A stretch of DNA of 64,000 nucleotides from Falciphora oryzae (lineage: Eukaryota; Ascomycota; Sordariomycetes; Magnaporthales; Magnaporthaceae): the NCBI GenBank assembly GCA_000733355.1, contig JNVV01000001.1, forward strand, positions 1,696,423-1,760,422. The letters run 5' to 3'. Shown piece by piece: positions 21,413 to 33,620 of this stretch (position 1 is its first letter; each line of letters begins with the position of its first letter). Position numbers and translations under genes: made by a program. The notes under the pieces are model-generated. The model did not search any database. It was not told where the DNA came from and saw only the letters and a list, made by a program, of their open reading frames with translations.

Positions 21413-23015
21413 GTTGACAAGCAAGAAGGCTTCGGACCTAGCTAACCATGCGGTTTCTGGGCGGGAAGAGAACAGCGGTCACGATAAAAATGTTCTAATA
21501 AGCCGTTTGATGGGGTGGTGGCAGGATGCTGGCATAGCACGCTTCGTCTGTCGCTCGGTTCCAATCAGACGCGCTGGAAGCAGGCGAGAGGTGGTGGGTG
21601 AGGCGCGTTGGCAACGCACGGCCACGTGACGTATGCAACCTTCAAACCCCGCAGCCAGACGGCACCCCGTCGTCCTTCCCGATGATTGCGGGAGCGCAAT
21701 GCACGTGCCCACCAACAGGCCCAAAGAGCCAGAAAACGGATGCTTGATCCTTCCAAAGAAACCCGTAGGTGGTATTAGACTAAGTCCAACATCGGTTTAC
21801 AGGGCATAAAATAGGCTGGAGTCCCCCCGAGATGGGAACTAAAAGAAAACAATTCCCATCCTTGAAAGGCTGCCGTCGGATTAAGTCATGGCAGCCAAAG
21901 CTTCATGTTCTGGAAACCAAACTGATGACAAGTGCAACTCTGCTGGTGACTTCCAAGAGCTTATGCAGAGAAATCATGGGATGTGAGAGACCACCCCATT
22001 TAGGAACCGGAGCCCGACACGATCGGGCATAAAAACGACATAAAACATGACTCCCTTCTCACAGGATGTGAGTAGAGGATGTTGGGATGCGAATTTTGTT
22101 GCGAATTCCCTCAATAAACTTCCGCAATACCGACCAACACTGATCAGTCAAACGTTGCTCTCAGGGTGGGATGCGCAGAAATGATATTAAAGCAGGGCCC
22201 GCACGTAGGCGCCTTCCTAAGCGCATCTAGGGAGGATACGAGCCTGGGCTACCCGTTGCAAGGCCGGATCAACGGGGCGAACAATGCAACCCAGCAGCAA
22301 AACATCTCGATAACTTCTAGCCCCAAAGCGCCGAAAAAAGTATCTTGAGGCACACTGAGATAGATATACATATGGCGCCTAGCAAAAGCGCAGTTGAATA
22401 CTCTTTGGTGATACGTGTGGTACAAAACTCATTATGCGCACCATGACCTTGATGATTGGGATGTCTCTCGGCAGGCGAGGCCATCCACACTTTGCAATCC
22501 TGACCTAATCATTGAAACGCCCAGGAAAAGCCGCTTTGTCGACGAAAAGACCTGGACACCGAGTGCCATGCTCTGGATCGGGGAGCCACCGAAGAATGAG
22601 GGTATACATGAAAATCGGGTGCGCTCTGCATCAAGACAGCCGAGGAGGCCAGCTTGCGAGCGAGAATGGCAAGAAATGGAGACCAAAATCAGTGAATACT
22701 ATGGATGAAAGGGGTAATACGTGATGAGTAACGCCGCCATGAGTCCAAGCCAGCCCATTAGAAGAACGAAGGAAAACAAGGAGAAAACAGAGGAAAAGAA
22801 AAAAAAAGGTCTATTCCCAGTCCATGATTACCCCCAGAAAATGTAGTCATCAACATCGTGGTAGAGAAAATGCAGTGAAAGATGTGAGGGAATTCCAATC
22901 CGCTTGCAGGGTCATCCGCCCAGAGTTGATATTGCTCCGCGCTCGAGACATGCCGTAAGACGCCGAGTCCCAAAGAGGGACGTAATGCTGAAGATGTCAC
23001 GATGCCGCGACGACG
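21413..23015. other. Intergenic region RAD52/STS1
   Basis: About 1.6 kb between the RAD52 start and the STS1 stop (both -). It should hold the RAD52 promoter and the STS1 3' UTR. A frame at 22415-22708 lacks any recognisable domain or supporting signals. Nothing else seen. Confidence 0.55.
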
Positions 23016-23831
23016 CTACCAGGGTCCAACCCGGACCGGGTTTCCGTATGTTCCGTTGACGAGCTGGTTGAGGATCGAGTTCTGGTCGTTGCCCGAGCCA
23101 GGCTGCTGCGCACTGCCGGCCCAGGTGACGTTGGAGGCCATCGACTGCATAGCGACGGTCAAGCGTCCTCCCGACTGCTGGTTGTGCTTGGCTAGGGTCT
23201 GATCCCATCCTGCCGTGTGCAGGGCGAACCCTCCGCCTCTCTTCGACGCCTCGCTGATGGCTAGCGCCCATGCCCTCGCAATCTCGTCATAAGCGTTGTC
23301 CTTGTGTTGCCTGTGGCTCTGGCTGCTCCACTCTGGGAGCTCATGGATGATCTTGGTGGCACCATCGAGATACTGAAGAGAAACGGTGGTTTGGGCCTCG
23401 GTGGGAGGCAGGTATTGGGGCGTAAAGTCTGCGATGGCATCCACCAGTGCCATCAGGGGCGCCCTAACCCGGTAGTATGTGTAGTCGGAGCTGGATTGGC
23501 CGTAAGGGATGGCGGTCTGCAATTTGTGCTGGTAGTCTCTCAGCACATCAAGGGCCGAGGTAACCGTTGGTCGAGGAGCACCGTTGACAACCTCCTGTCC
23601 GATGGATGGATGTCGCTCGCAGATGGTCTGGAGAACGGTGCGCAGCTGAGTCGTGTCGAGGGTCTCGAGCAGGCGAGGCAGCGACAGAGGCCTTCCCGTG
23701 ATTTCCGTCGCCCGCACCTTCTTTGACGGCCGTGAAAGCTGCCGGGCTGGGATTGCGGGTGAGCTTCGTGGGGACACAGACATCTCGTCGGCATCATGGT
23801 CGTCCGCCTTGCGTTTCCGGGAACCAGTCAT
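23016..23831 (-). CDS. STS1/Cut8 nuclear proteasome tethering factor
   Basis: Single-exon gene of 271 aa. The Cut8/Sts1 family anchors 26S proteasomes at the nuclear envelope and helps degrade nuclear proteins such as mitotic cyclin and securin. The Lys/Arg-rich N-terminus (RKRKADDHDADEM, then RPSKKVRAT) fits the short, labile, ubiquitinated proteasome-binding segment of Cut8. The helical core begins at LPRLLETLDTTQLRTVLQTICERHPSIGQEVV (about 50-85) and continues through YQHKLQTAIPYG and RVRAPLMALVDAIADFTPQYLPP to HELPEWSSQSHRQHKDNAYDEIARAWALAISEASKRGGG (about 165-205). The tail is Gln/Asn/Ser-rich. The ATG at 23831 directly precedes the basic segment. Confidence 0.88.
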   Translation of the reverse strand: MTGSRKRKADDHDADEMSVSPRSSPAIPARQLSRPSKKVRATEITGRPLSLPRLLETLDTTQLRTVLQTICERHPSIGQEVVNGAPRPTVTSALDVLRDYQHKLQTAIPYGQSSSDYTYYRVRAPLMALVDAIADFTPQYLPPTEAQTTVSLQYLDGATKIIHELPEWSSQSHRQHKDNAYDEIARAWALAISEASKRGGGFALHTAGWDQTLAKHNQQSGGRLTVAMQSMASNVTWAGSAQQPGSGNDQNSILNQLVNGTYGNPVRVGPW

Positions 23832-26497
23832 GTTTGCGAAGGGAGAGGCTATGGATGTGTCAGCAACTGCTGAAATGGTATCACGTCGAACCCGGCCAGG
23901 CCGTCGAGAGACGGCTGGGAAGTATCAGATGATGTGCAAACTAACCAGAGCGAGGCGGGGACAGTCGGGGGGCTTCGTGTTGATGAGGAAAGAGCGGGGG
24001 TTGTGGCGATAGTAATACGTTCATGTTGTTTTTGACGGCGACAGCAGAACTCGGGTTTCAAATCTCGGGGAAATGACCGGCTGTGTCGATCCGACTCCGA
24101 CCTAGGCGGGCGGAGAGGGCGGTTGATGATGGTCCTTGTGCGATGCTGATTGTTTTTGTTTGGGCGTCTATGGCTGCCTCGGGTAGACGCTGTAACTGAA
24201 TGCGACTTTTGATCCCGTCCCTCCTCGAATTTTCAATCGGCCAACGGTCGGTGCCCGTTATGTAGACGCCCTAAATGCCGCCAAATTGCTCTTTCCTAAC
24301 TGCTCAGACTGTCGCGCTGTTGTTCCTTTGTTGAGCGATTTGAGGGCGGCTGGTGGCAGTGTCGGGGAGGTTGGTTGTTTGTTCGGGGATGCTCCACAGA
24401 GCGAGAAAAAAAAATTGCTGAGAAATAGGCGGACGCCGGGTCGACGACAGCGAATATGCTCGAATCACGCTGTGAGAGCGAGAACCAACGCGGGTTCGGG
24501 GGAGATTGATCGTTGGCTGCCTTGTGGTCTCGGACTCAGCCGGAGACAGAAGCGGAGGCAAGGCGTGGTGGTTGCTAGCACGAGATGGTTGGAGGGAGGG
24601 CTCGAAAAATTGGGAGGGTGCGTGCCTGATATTGATTGATCTCTGTTATGACGACGGGCGGGCCGCCGCTGTGGGCACAGCAAACAGCAGTTAGGCCCAG
24701 GGCACCACGCAACTCAGCGCGGACATGCAGCTGAGAGCAAGTCCCCACTGTGGCACCTCCAGCGTCTGTGCTGGCGGGTTGCTGGCCGGGTTGCACGAGA
24801 GTGGAGCCGGAGCTAAAATGAGGAAATGGGAGTGGACTGGCGATGGGGGGTTTCTTTTTTTCACGCAAAAGCCCGACCAGGGGTCTTGCTGTCGCCGTGC
24901 TTCCTCCTGCAGCTCGCCTCCAATGAAGGTGGGTTTCTCAAACGCCCCGATCCCCAGGGCGCGAGCGGTCAAAGGCTGCGAGGGGGCAGTTTCTTGGCCC
25001 AGCTTCCACAGCACCACAAGGCCGACGAATAGCAGACTCGGGGATGCCAGTCGCGTGGAGGAGCTCGCAAAGGAACCCCGTCGACTTGCTGCAGCAGCGT
25101 TGCTGCATCTGAGTGGACCACCTGGCACAAGGGATTGCCTTGCGCGCTACCAATGCAGCCGCTCAAAGTCCCAGGAACTCGCCTGAACCTGTGAGTGCTT
25201 CTCTGTCACGCACGCTTGACCCAGGCACACAAGGCCCGACCACCTCCATTCTCCACCGGCAGGGATCTGAGTCGCCAGGATACCTGGAGCTGGATGCCGC
25301 CTGACCGTGCAGCCGACACCCACCACTCCCCCAGGCCCTGTCTGAGTGAGTGACTGACGTGGGCTTACAAACGCCGTGATCATTGACGCCTTCTCCCCTC
25401 ACTACCTGCCCAGTTGCTGTACGGACGACAGTATTCTTTTGCACCAGCATCCCCGGCCAAATCTAGACCCTACCAGATCCAAAGTGTCATTGAGAGAGTC
25501 TGCGAGTGAGGGGTGGATGGGGCTTTGATGCAGTGGCGCTTGGCGACACAACCTTCCTCCCCAAGGCGTGTGCACCCCCATGGGATAGCAGCGGGAGGGG
25601 TTGGATGGCGCGGTAGGCTTGGCCTTGCCGCCCGAAAACTGTCAGCTGCGTGCGGGGCAGTCGGTGTGCGCCCATCATTCACCACTTGGCCTGATGCGGG
25701 CCGCCCCTCTGCCCACAGAGCTTCTGCCCGTTCTCGATGCACGACACAAAAGTCAATCGGGAAACGCTGGCCGGGAATCTCAGGCCTGGCTGCCTTCTCC
25801 ATCGAGGGGCCCTCAGGCAGCCGGGCGGTACCGACAAGTGCATGCCATCATCGGTCCTGATTTCGGAAGCTGCCGATGTTGCGAATGGTAACTCAGCTCG
25901 GACAGCCAGGACGGGAGGAGATTTCGGGGCCGGTGGGGTCGGTCTAGGTCCCATGTCACGGTGTAGACCTGGGTTCTCTCGCTAGGCCAATACATGGTAC
26001 GCGATCCTCATGCGAACCGGGCGTCGAAATGAGCAGCGAGCATGGTGTCGCGACAAGCACTGGAATTAGAATCCTGTGTGATCCAATCAAGACGGAGCGG
26101 AGGTCGGGAGGCAAAGGGAAGGGAGGAGACGGCTGGAGAAGATTATCCAAGGCGCGAGCACGATGGAAAGTGAGGCCCCTTCAGGCTGTGTAGGGGGTGT
26201 TGGGTGTGTGTGGCACACTGGCAGTGGAGGCACTCAGGAGGAAAAAAAGGGAAAAAAAAAAAAGAAAAAAAAAAGCGCTTATCGCTTATCGGACGAGAAT
26301 CCGCGACACCGCCCGCAGCTGGAAAAAGAAAAAAAAAATAGTCAAAAAAAGGCATTGAAAATAAAGAGCCGACAGACGTCGGTGCAGACGGGCTTCCCAG
26401 GAACCAAGTCTCTTGCTATTGTTGCAGCAAGCGATTCCTTAAAAGAATTAGGGACACGCCGGCTTGGACTGCATTTACACATACACTATCGCACACA
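23832..26497. other. Long divergent intergenic region STS1/NOP13
   Basis: About 2.7 kb between divergent starts. No frame has a recognisable domain. An A-rich purine stretch at 26239-26345 lies about 150-250 bp upstream of the NOP13 ATG and may be a nucleosome-excluding promoter element. Otherwise unremarkable GC-rich sequence. Confidence 0.55.
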
Positions 26498-26717
26498 ATG
26501 GCAGCCGACAAGGACGAGGCCTCGTCCCCGGCCTCGAGCTCCCCGGCCCCGGAAGTCGTCAGGTCCAGCAAGAAGCGCAAGTCCGCCCCAGTGGACGAGA
26601 TCGAGGTCGACCTGAACCTCCCCGAGCCACCGAGCAAGAAGGCGCGCCGAGCGCTCAAGAAGGGCAAGCCCCTGAAGTCCAAGTCCTCCTCCAAAAAGGA
26701 CAAGAAGAAGAAGAGCC

Positions 26718-26749
<32 letters not shown>

Positions 26750-27892
26750 CTGCCGGACCAGCTCAAGAGCGACGCCGAGGGCGGCGCCAGGAAGGAGCGC
26801 TCCAAGTACGGCGTCTGGATCGGCAACCTGCGCTTCACCACCACGCGCGCCGACCTGTTCAAGTGGCTAGTCGAGAGCTCCGGCGGGTCCATCGCCGAGG
26901 ACGCCATCACGCGCGTGAACCTGCCCCTGTCCAAGCTGAAGCGGGAGGGCAGGAACAATGGCGACGCCGACGCGGCGGCCCAGCAGCAGGCCCCCAGGGA
27001 GAACAAGGGCTTCGCGTACGTCGACTTTGCGACGTACGAGGCCTGCATCGCCGCCATCGCCCTGTCCGAGAGCGAGATGAACGGCCGCAAGCTGCTGATC
27101 AAGGACAGCAAGTCCTTCGAGGGCCGGCCCGCACCCGCTCCTGCGGTCGGTACGAATGGTGCCTCCGCCGAGGACGGCGCCGGCAAACAGCAGCAGGCCG
27201 CCGCGCCCGTGTCCACAAACAGCAAGATCTACGTCGGCAACCTCCCCTTCGACGCGAACGAGGACTCCCTCTGGGCCCAGTTCGAGAAGTGCGGCGCCAT
27301 CCAGTGGGCCAAAGTGGCCACGTTTGAGGACTCGGGCAAGTGCAAGGGCTACGGGTGGGTCAAGTTCGCCGAGCCCGCCGCCGCGCAGTGGGCCGTCAAG
27401 GGGTTCGTCAAGATCAAGGAGGCCGTCGAGACCGAGGCCGACTTTGTGAGCGACGACGATGCGGCGGAGGATGACCAACAGGATGAGGACGAGGAGGGGG
27501 GTGATGACGACGACAATGACGACAAGGCCAACGGAGACAAGGCCCAGAAGAAGAGGAAGAGAAAGGCCGGCGGGGGAGAGGTGGAGAAGACGACAAAGAC
27601 GCGGAAGTGGTGGGTCAACAGGTTCAAGGGCAGGACGCTGACCATCCAGCTCGCTGAGGATGACCAGACCCGCTACAAAAAGCGCTTTGGGAAGGATGCT
27701 CCAAAGGGTGTGAAGACGGGCAAGCCCCAGGGCCGGACGGCACCGGGTGCAAACAAGCCAAGCAGGCCACCACCTGGCGCCGCAGGAGATGGTGATGCTC
27801 AGAAGGCCATCAGCTATCACAACGACATCAACGTCGCCAGGTTGACAGGAGCTGCCGTGGCGCCGCAAGGAAAGAAGGTCACTTTCGACTAG
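26498..27892 (+). CDS. NOP13-like nucleolar RNA-binding protein, two RRMs
   Basis: Single-exon gene of 464 aa, similar in layout to yeast Nop13, a nucleolar protein of pre-60S/90S ribosome assembly. The N-terminal 100 residues are strongly basic then acidic (SKKRKS, KKARRALKKGKP, KKDKKKKSHDDD), consistent with nucleolar targeting. RRM1 spans about 104-206 with RNP2 VWIGNL (106-111) and RNP1 KGFAYVDF (170-177), and a long loop between them. RRM2 starts near 243 with RNP2 IYVGNL (244-249) and RNP1 KGYGWVKF (283-290). Its last strand (WWVNRFKGRTLTIQLAEDD) is separated from helix 2 by an approximately 70-residue acidic then basic low-complexity insertion. The tail ends KKRFGKDAPKGVKTG and a basic Pro/Gly stretch. 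Confidence 0.88.
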
Positions 27893-28551
27893 AGTTTTAC
27901 TGTCATAATGACAACTGACCACGTTTTGATCATGCTTCTATTGTTACGGAGCTATCTACCACAAGCCAATCTCGTCTTGAGTTCTTCATTCCGCTGGATC
28001 CAATTGATCATGGCTGACGTCACCCTCCTACAACACGCGGTCCGGATGCATTCGATGATGACCTGTCACGCAACTTCTCAATGGCTAAGTAGACAATCTG
28101 ACACTACAATGAACATGTGACCTAGTTAAGTGAGCGAATACGTGCCGTCTCCCTCCGTCTCCGATAGGCTCATTCAACTGCCTCCGGCAATCATTCAATC
28201 TGGTAGGGCCGAGGCAGGACCCCTGTGAAGGGACATGCTCATCATAATTTAGGAGGAGCGGACAACAAGAGACAAAAGGAACTAGACGTCGCAAGAGAAT
28301 CCATGGCGGGCTAAACTTGCCCGGACGACGCGGCGAGATGAAATACAGCCGAAATTTGACGAGAGGAGAAGGAGTGAAAAAGCAAAGACAAAAGACAGAC
28401 AGCAAATCCATAGCGATCCCCATTCCTTATTGCCCTCGTATCCAGATTGTTTCCGAAGAAATAGCAAAAGCGAAGGACGGTGGTGGGCCTCCGTTCGTTC
28501 CTATGTTGTCCACGTCGTTCTGTTGATTCCGCGACGGACAAGACAGCCGTC
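27893..28551. other. Convergent intergenic region NOP13/NBR1
   Basis: About 660 bp between the convergent stop codons. It should hold both 3' UTRs. No supported gene or strong repeat. Confidence 0.6.
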
Positions 28552-31539
28552 TTACTTCTTGGACTGCTTCTGCGAGTCATCCGAGAACTCCTCGTCAGAG
28601 GCATCCAGGATGTCGTACTCCTCGTCAGTCATGAAGCCGTCTTCGGACTCGTCCCACTCCTCGTCCTCATTGCAGTCCTCGAACTCCTCGGCGGCCTCAG
28701 AGGACTCCTGGGCCTCGGTGTCGATAGACTTGTGGACGCTGGCAACAGGTGACTCCTTCTCGAGCTTGGGGAAGATCATCTGGCTCTCGTGGGTCTGGGG
28801 CGCGGCAGACTCGACCTCCTTGGGCTCCTCCTTGACATCCGGAGTGGTCTCCTCAACGGGCTTGGGGGTCTTGACCTCAACATCGCACCAGAGGCGGTGG
28901 CCAAACTTGAGACCCGCAGGGGTGGTGAGGCGCCAGTAAGAAATGACCTTGCCGTCACGGGGAGGCGTGCGCAGGAGAACGGTGAAGGAGAAAGACTGGC
29001 CCGGGGCCAGCGGGGCGTAGCAGATGGTCGACTCGGAGGCCGAGATGAGCTCCTTGACTCCAGCGGGATGGTTGGAGTTGACGTGGCCCATGTAGTCTCC
29101 ACCGACGTACTTGACGGAGCAGCCGGCAGGCCAGGCCTCGGTGCCGCCGTTGCGGAGCACCCAAGTCTGCTCAAAGATGTGGTTGGGCGGCATAACAGTG
29201 CCGTCGGCGATAGTGTCGCGCTCAAACTCAGCCACGATCTCGGGCTCCTTAGGAGCGACTACCGGCTCCTCAGGCTCGGCAGCCTTGGTCTCGACGGGGG
29301 TCTCTTCCTTGATAGCAACCTCCTTGGTCTCCTCCTTAGCCTCCTCCTTGACCTCAGGCTTAGTCTCAACCTTGGGAGCAGCATGCTGCGCAGGGTTTAT
29401 GTCTAAGACCGTCTGAACTGGGGCGTGGGTAATGTTCTGCGGTTTGGAAGCAGCGGTTTCCGTAGAGCGCGAGCTTGTTGGTGTGCGGCGCGACCGATCT
29501 CCCATGACGGGCATCTTCTTTCCGTCCTCGCGATCTCCAGTCGTGACGACACTGACGTTGCGGACAGGGGTCTTGAACTTGATCAGAGGGTGGGTCTTGT
29601 TGTGGGTGTTTGCAGGACTGGCCTCGCAGTTGGCGCAGAAGTCCGTGTCGTGGCAGACAGCACACTTGTAACGGTCTCCACTGATAAAGCGGCGTCCGGC
29701 GGTCCGGCAAAGTGGTCCGTCGCAGTGAATGCCGAAGTGGACCTGGCGGGTGGCGCTCCGGACGCTCATGTCACGGAGCGGGTCATAGACAGGCACGAAG
29801 CGGTGGTTGGGGTGAATGAAGCCGGCGTTGCCCACGCAGTCGGCACAGTAGTCCCAGTCAGGACAGTCGAGGCACTTGTGGCGCACGCCTTGGATGAACT
29901 ATACGATTTTACAGTTAATATTTGTGGCAGAGTGAAAAGATAGTGCAGTATTGATGCGAGAATGGATATTTTACCTTGTCACAGCCGTCACAGATGGCGT
30001 TGTGCTTCTGGTTGCGGCCAGGAGCAAGGCGCGATGCGACATCTCTGTCCAGGACGGTTCCCTCGACAGCGGGGACGAACCCGTGGCGGGGGTGGTGACC
30101 GTGCAAGTCCTTGACGAAGCACGACTTGCAGAGATCGAAATCAAAGCAGGTGGTGCAGTGCACGAACTGATGCTCCGGGAACTCCTGAACGCAGTTGTTG
30201 CATGTGCGCACGTTCTGGTACAGGTAGTTCTTGAAGACCGGGACGACCACGGAGCTCAGAGCCGGCGGCTCCGAAGCCCGCGACGATTGGCGGCACGGGC
30301 TGGACGTGGCCTTGGGCTCGGCAGCAGGACAGCTCGGAGCAGGAGCGGTCTCGACAAGGCACTTGGCCGGCGCCTTGCGCTCAGTGGTGCTGGTGACAAT
30401 CATGCCGTTGCGGACCATGCGCCTGATCAGCCAGTGATCATCGCCGTAGCATGTGATGCCCATATCAACGCATCCTTGGCACAGATCAAAGTCCCCGTCG
30501 TAGCAGGTGGAGCAGTGGTAGTGCGTGTCGGGGATCACCCTGTCGCAGCTGTTGCAGTAAACGGCGAAGGGAGGCCGGGGAACCGCAGCGGACTGCGTGT
30601 CCTTGATCAGGGCAGGCGGGGCTGCAGGCTTAGGGGCCTCGACGCTGGCCGGAACCTGGCGGGGAGGGACTGGAGGCGGAGCGGCCGCAGCGGCCCTGGC
30701 CGAGAGGCTCGCCAACAGGGACGCCAGCTCGGTGCGGACCCGCTCCGAGGGCTTGCCCTCTGCTGGGTTGAGGTTCTCCTCACGCCACTGTTGATGCCTC
30801 TTGGCCATCTTGTCCAGCTCCTCCTTGAGATCCTGCATGGACCGCGGAGTTGCCGAAGGCTTAACGGTAGGAGCGGAGTCGGCAGCCACAGCAGGGGCGG
30901 CGGCAAGCGGGTCCTCAATCAGCGTAGCAGTCGGCTTTGGAGGGACGGCCGGCTTGGCGTCGGCGGCTTCCGGAACATCCTCGATCGTCACCGGTCGGGG
31001 GGCGATGTTGGGCGTGGTATCCTTCGGATCAGACTCGGGCTCGGCCTCTGGGGCTTGGAGGGAGGGAGGAGTGACGGTAGTGATGCGGAGCTTGAGCTTC
31101 TGCTTCGCCTTGGCAGCACGGTAGAGCTGCTTGAACACTGGTGCATTTGTGGGATCAAGGGTAACGTATGAGGCAGCCGAATCCGAGTATCGCTCAGTCA
31201 TGCACTGAGTGTCGGGCGAGATCATAAGCATCTCACGAAGCTATATGGATGGTAGCCGGGTCAGTAATCCTGAGCATTTCCGGCGTTGATTGGATTCCGA
31301 CCGCCCGAACAGCTGTTGAGACGGCTTGTGAATTGCACCCGCGTTCCGACCGAGCGTCTTTGGACTGGATAGCCATCGGATAGAGGAGGAGCTGTAGAGC
31401 TAGCTGAATTACGTACCTTGGAATCAAGCGTGCTGGCCCCGAGGTCGCGGAGCGGAAGCTTCAGCTTCTTGATGGCGCCATCATGGCTGACCTTGAGGTT
31501 GATGATGGTGTCTGGACCGGTCGCCGAGGACGATGCCAT
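28552..31539 (-). CDS. nbr1: NBR1-type selective autophagy receptor (PB1, four ZZ, FW)
   Basis: Cargo receptor that links substrates to Atg8 on autophagic membranes. Model (- strand): 31539-31417, 31240-29975, 29898-28552; 911 aa. Both introns are in phase 0 and restore conserved sequence (STLDSKLREMLMISPD; CDGCDKFIQGVRHKC). Domains: PB1 about 10-97; Pro/Ala linker with a short coiled coil; ZZ1 about 267-315 (YCNSCDRVIPDTHYHC); ZZ2 about 383-430; ZZ3 about 452-505, split by intron 2; ZZ4 about 518-570; FW/Ig-like NBR1 domain about 685-807 with the diagnostic Trp residues (QTWVLRNGGTEAWP, YWRLTTPAG, LWCDVEV). The acidic tail contains DEEYDILDA, a likely Atg8-interacting motif (YDIL 891-894). 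Filamentous fungi carry multi-ZZ NBR1 proteins; yeast Atg19 lacks ZZ. Confidence 0.94.
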
Positions 31540-33571
31540 GGTGACGGCAATGCCCAAACTGCCTGACTGTTGGGTCGAGTCTGTCAGCCGAGTTGACTGA
31601 GATTGAGACAAAGAAGCGTAGGTGCTGTACAGGTAACAGGCAGCACAGCCGGCACAGAGTGGTGAACGCGTTTCGGCTGACAACTGGCGGGGGAGACGGC
31701 TGGGGGCAGAAGGAACAAGGGCGAGCAGGACGGGAGTGCACCAACCTGTTGCCGTCGAAGGATTCTAAGAATGCGTGGTCTCTCGAGCAAGAGCAAAAAG
31801 GATGTTGGGTGATGGTAAAAGAGACAAATGCGAGAGTTGACGTCGAGACCAGATCAACCGCCGAATGATGGATTGCTTGATCTCAGGTTGTCGGGCGGTC
31901 GGAGTGAATGGGAAGCGGAGAAGGACGAGGACGGTCAGGAAGGGGAAAAAGGCGGAGACGAAGTAGCACTGGGAGTGGGCGAGGCAGACCAGAGCGTGAC
32001 CAGCGGGGACGCGGGAAAGGCAGGGCCTGGCCCTGATTGGGTCGAGCTAAAGAGGCGGCCAGAAGGTGGGGCGGGCAGCGTCTTGCTTGTTCGGTGCTTG
32101 TTGGGCTTGCGTGTTGTGGCCGCGCTGCGATGACGGCTTTTGGTTACCGGGGGATGCCCACTGCAGGTAGCGGTACTTGATCCGTGCCACTCGCACCCCC
32201 TGGGGGGCAGGCAGCTGTCGGCTACGCATGCAGTGGCAAACGCCGGGGATAGCTACATGTGCGATGTACCGAGCGAATGGATGGAAACAGCTGGAGTCGG
32301 CTGGCTGGCGTGGCGGCCTGTTTCCCAGAGGGTTGGTCAGCCAGTGGGCCGAGTCCTCACTCTGGATGCAACGGGTCAAGACCAGACGCGAGTGCGAGGC
32401 CGCCATGCTGTGCTGTCCTCCGATGCTGCCTCTACTGCCTGCTGCTGTGTGCGACCAAGGTGTCCTTGGCTTCCGGAATCAATTGTGTCAGGCTTACTGT
32501 CGCTAGTTGGCTCCATGTCCGGCAGGGGTGGTGGCCAGAGCGGTCTGCGGTGTGCATGCTTTGTGCACAGCACAGGCCTACACCTCCCGCCAGCTGCTGC
32601 ATGTTGTCCGTCCGGGCTCCGTTTACTCATTGGGAAGGCTGGCAGGATAGGATGGACGCTGGCTGGCTGCCCGGCCAGACTACCAGGTGGACGATGCACC
32701 GGCACCAGGGCTGCTGCTAATTACAATCTGGAGAACAGGCTGGTTGACCGAGTGGATGCGACGGCCTGTTCCAGCATCACAAATGCACACTCGAAACAAA
32801 GGCCGCCGCCACCCGAGACAGAAACGCCTCGCTCCCATCTCGCTGCACGAGTCGAGCAGCCACCGACGGCCGGCGTGGACAAGACACAAAGCCGTGCGTG
32901 CAACCTGGGCCAGCTGCGGATACCCACCCGTCTCTGCCTCGGGCGCTCGAGACTGGTAGGGCACGAGGAGCATCCGTCCATTTGCGGAGCACGCACGCAC
33001 GATAAGGGGCCTCCCAATACTCGGTAGTGCCGCCGCGTCGGTCGAGATGACTGGCCGCCTGCCTCTGGGTCTCCCTGCAGGCAATCGTGTCGTCTTCTTT
33101 CCGCGCCGCCGCCCGCCACTCGCCAACCATCCAGATCGGCCTCCCTAGGTACCTACACCTCGAGCCCTGCCACTCGAAGGGCGGCAGGCCATTTGTTTGC
33201 TTCGTGTCGTATTTGCTGCAGGCCTTTTGCCCGACTGGTGACCAATACATACACTCGCCATGAATCAATACCTACTCTGAGCCCAATGGTTTCGGACCGA
33301 GGTAGACTGATTTGGCTAGAGTCTGCTTGCTCAATTTATTCGGTTCGCTTGGCTCCGTGGTTCCTCGACAGCATCCCACAGCACTTACATCATCGCAGCC
33401 AATTCGGGCACGCACCAAAAAACGGTAGGCCTCGCTCGGGCACGCCTAGAACCACCGGCCCCTCCGGCAAGCATCCGCCCGTTCGCTGCAGAAATGTAAT
33501 ATGCTATTCGAGACGCCGTCTGAACCAAACAACCAGAAAAAATGGCCGACAAAACACACGCACGGTAGTGA

Positions 33572-33620
<49 letters not shown>

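Noticed and set aside
22415..22708. 97-codon + strand frame
   Set aside because: No recognisable motif, no flanking splice or promoter signals, and an antisense frame of similar length.
24691..25186. Frames of about 145-153 codons on both strands
   Set aside because: Mutually overlapping on opposite strands, no domains, no conserved-looking block.
26239..26345. A/G-rich tract as a coding region
   Set aside because: Lys/Glu translation is just a by-product of a poly-purine stretch in the NOP13 promoter.
32140..33027. 295-codon open frame on the + strand in an intergenic region
   Set aside because: Begins with TTG, has a Cys/Arg/Gly/Pro-rich composition without a domain, and competing long frames exist on the other strand; looks like stop-poor GC-rich DNA.
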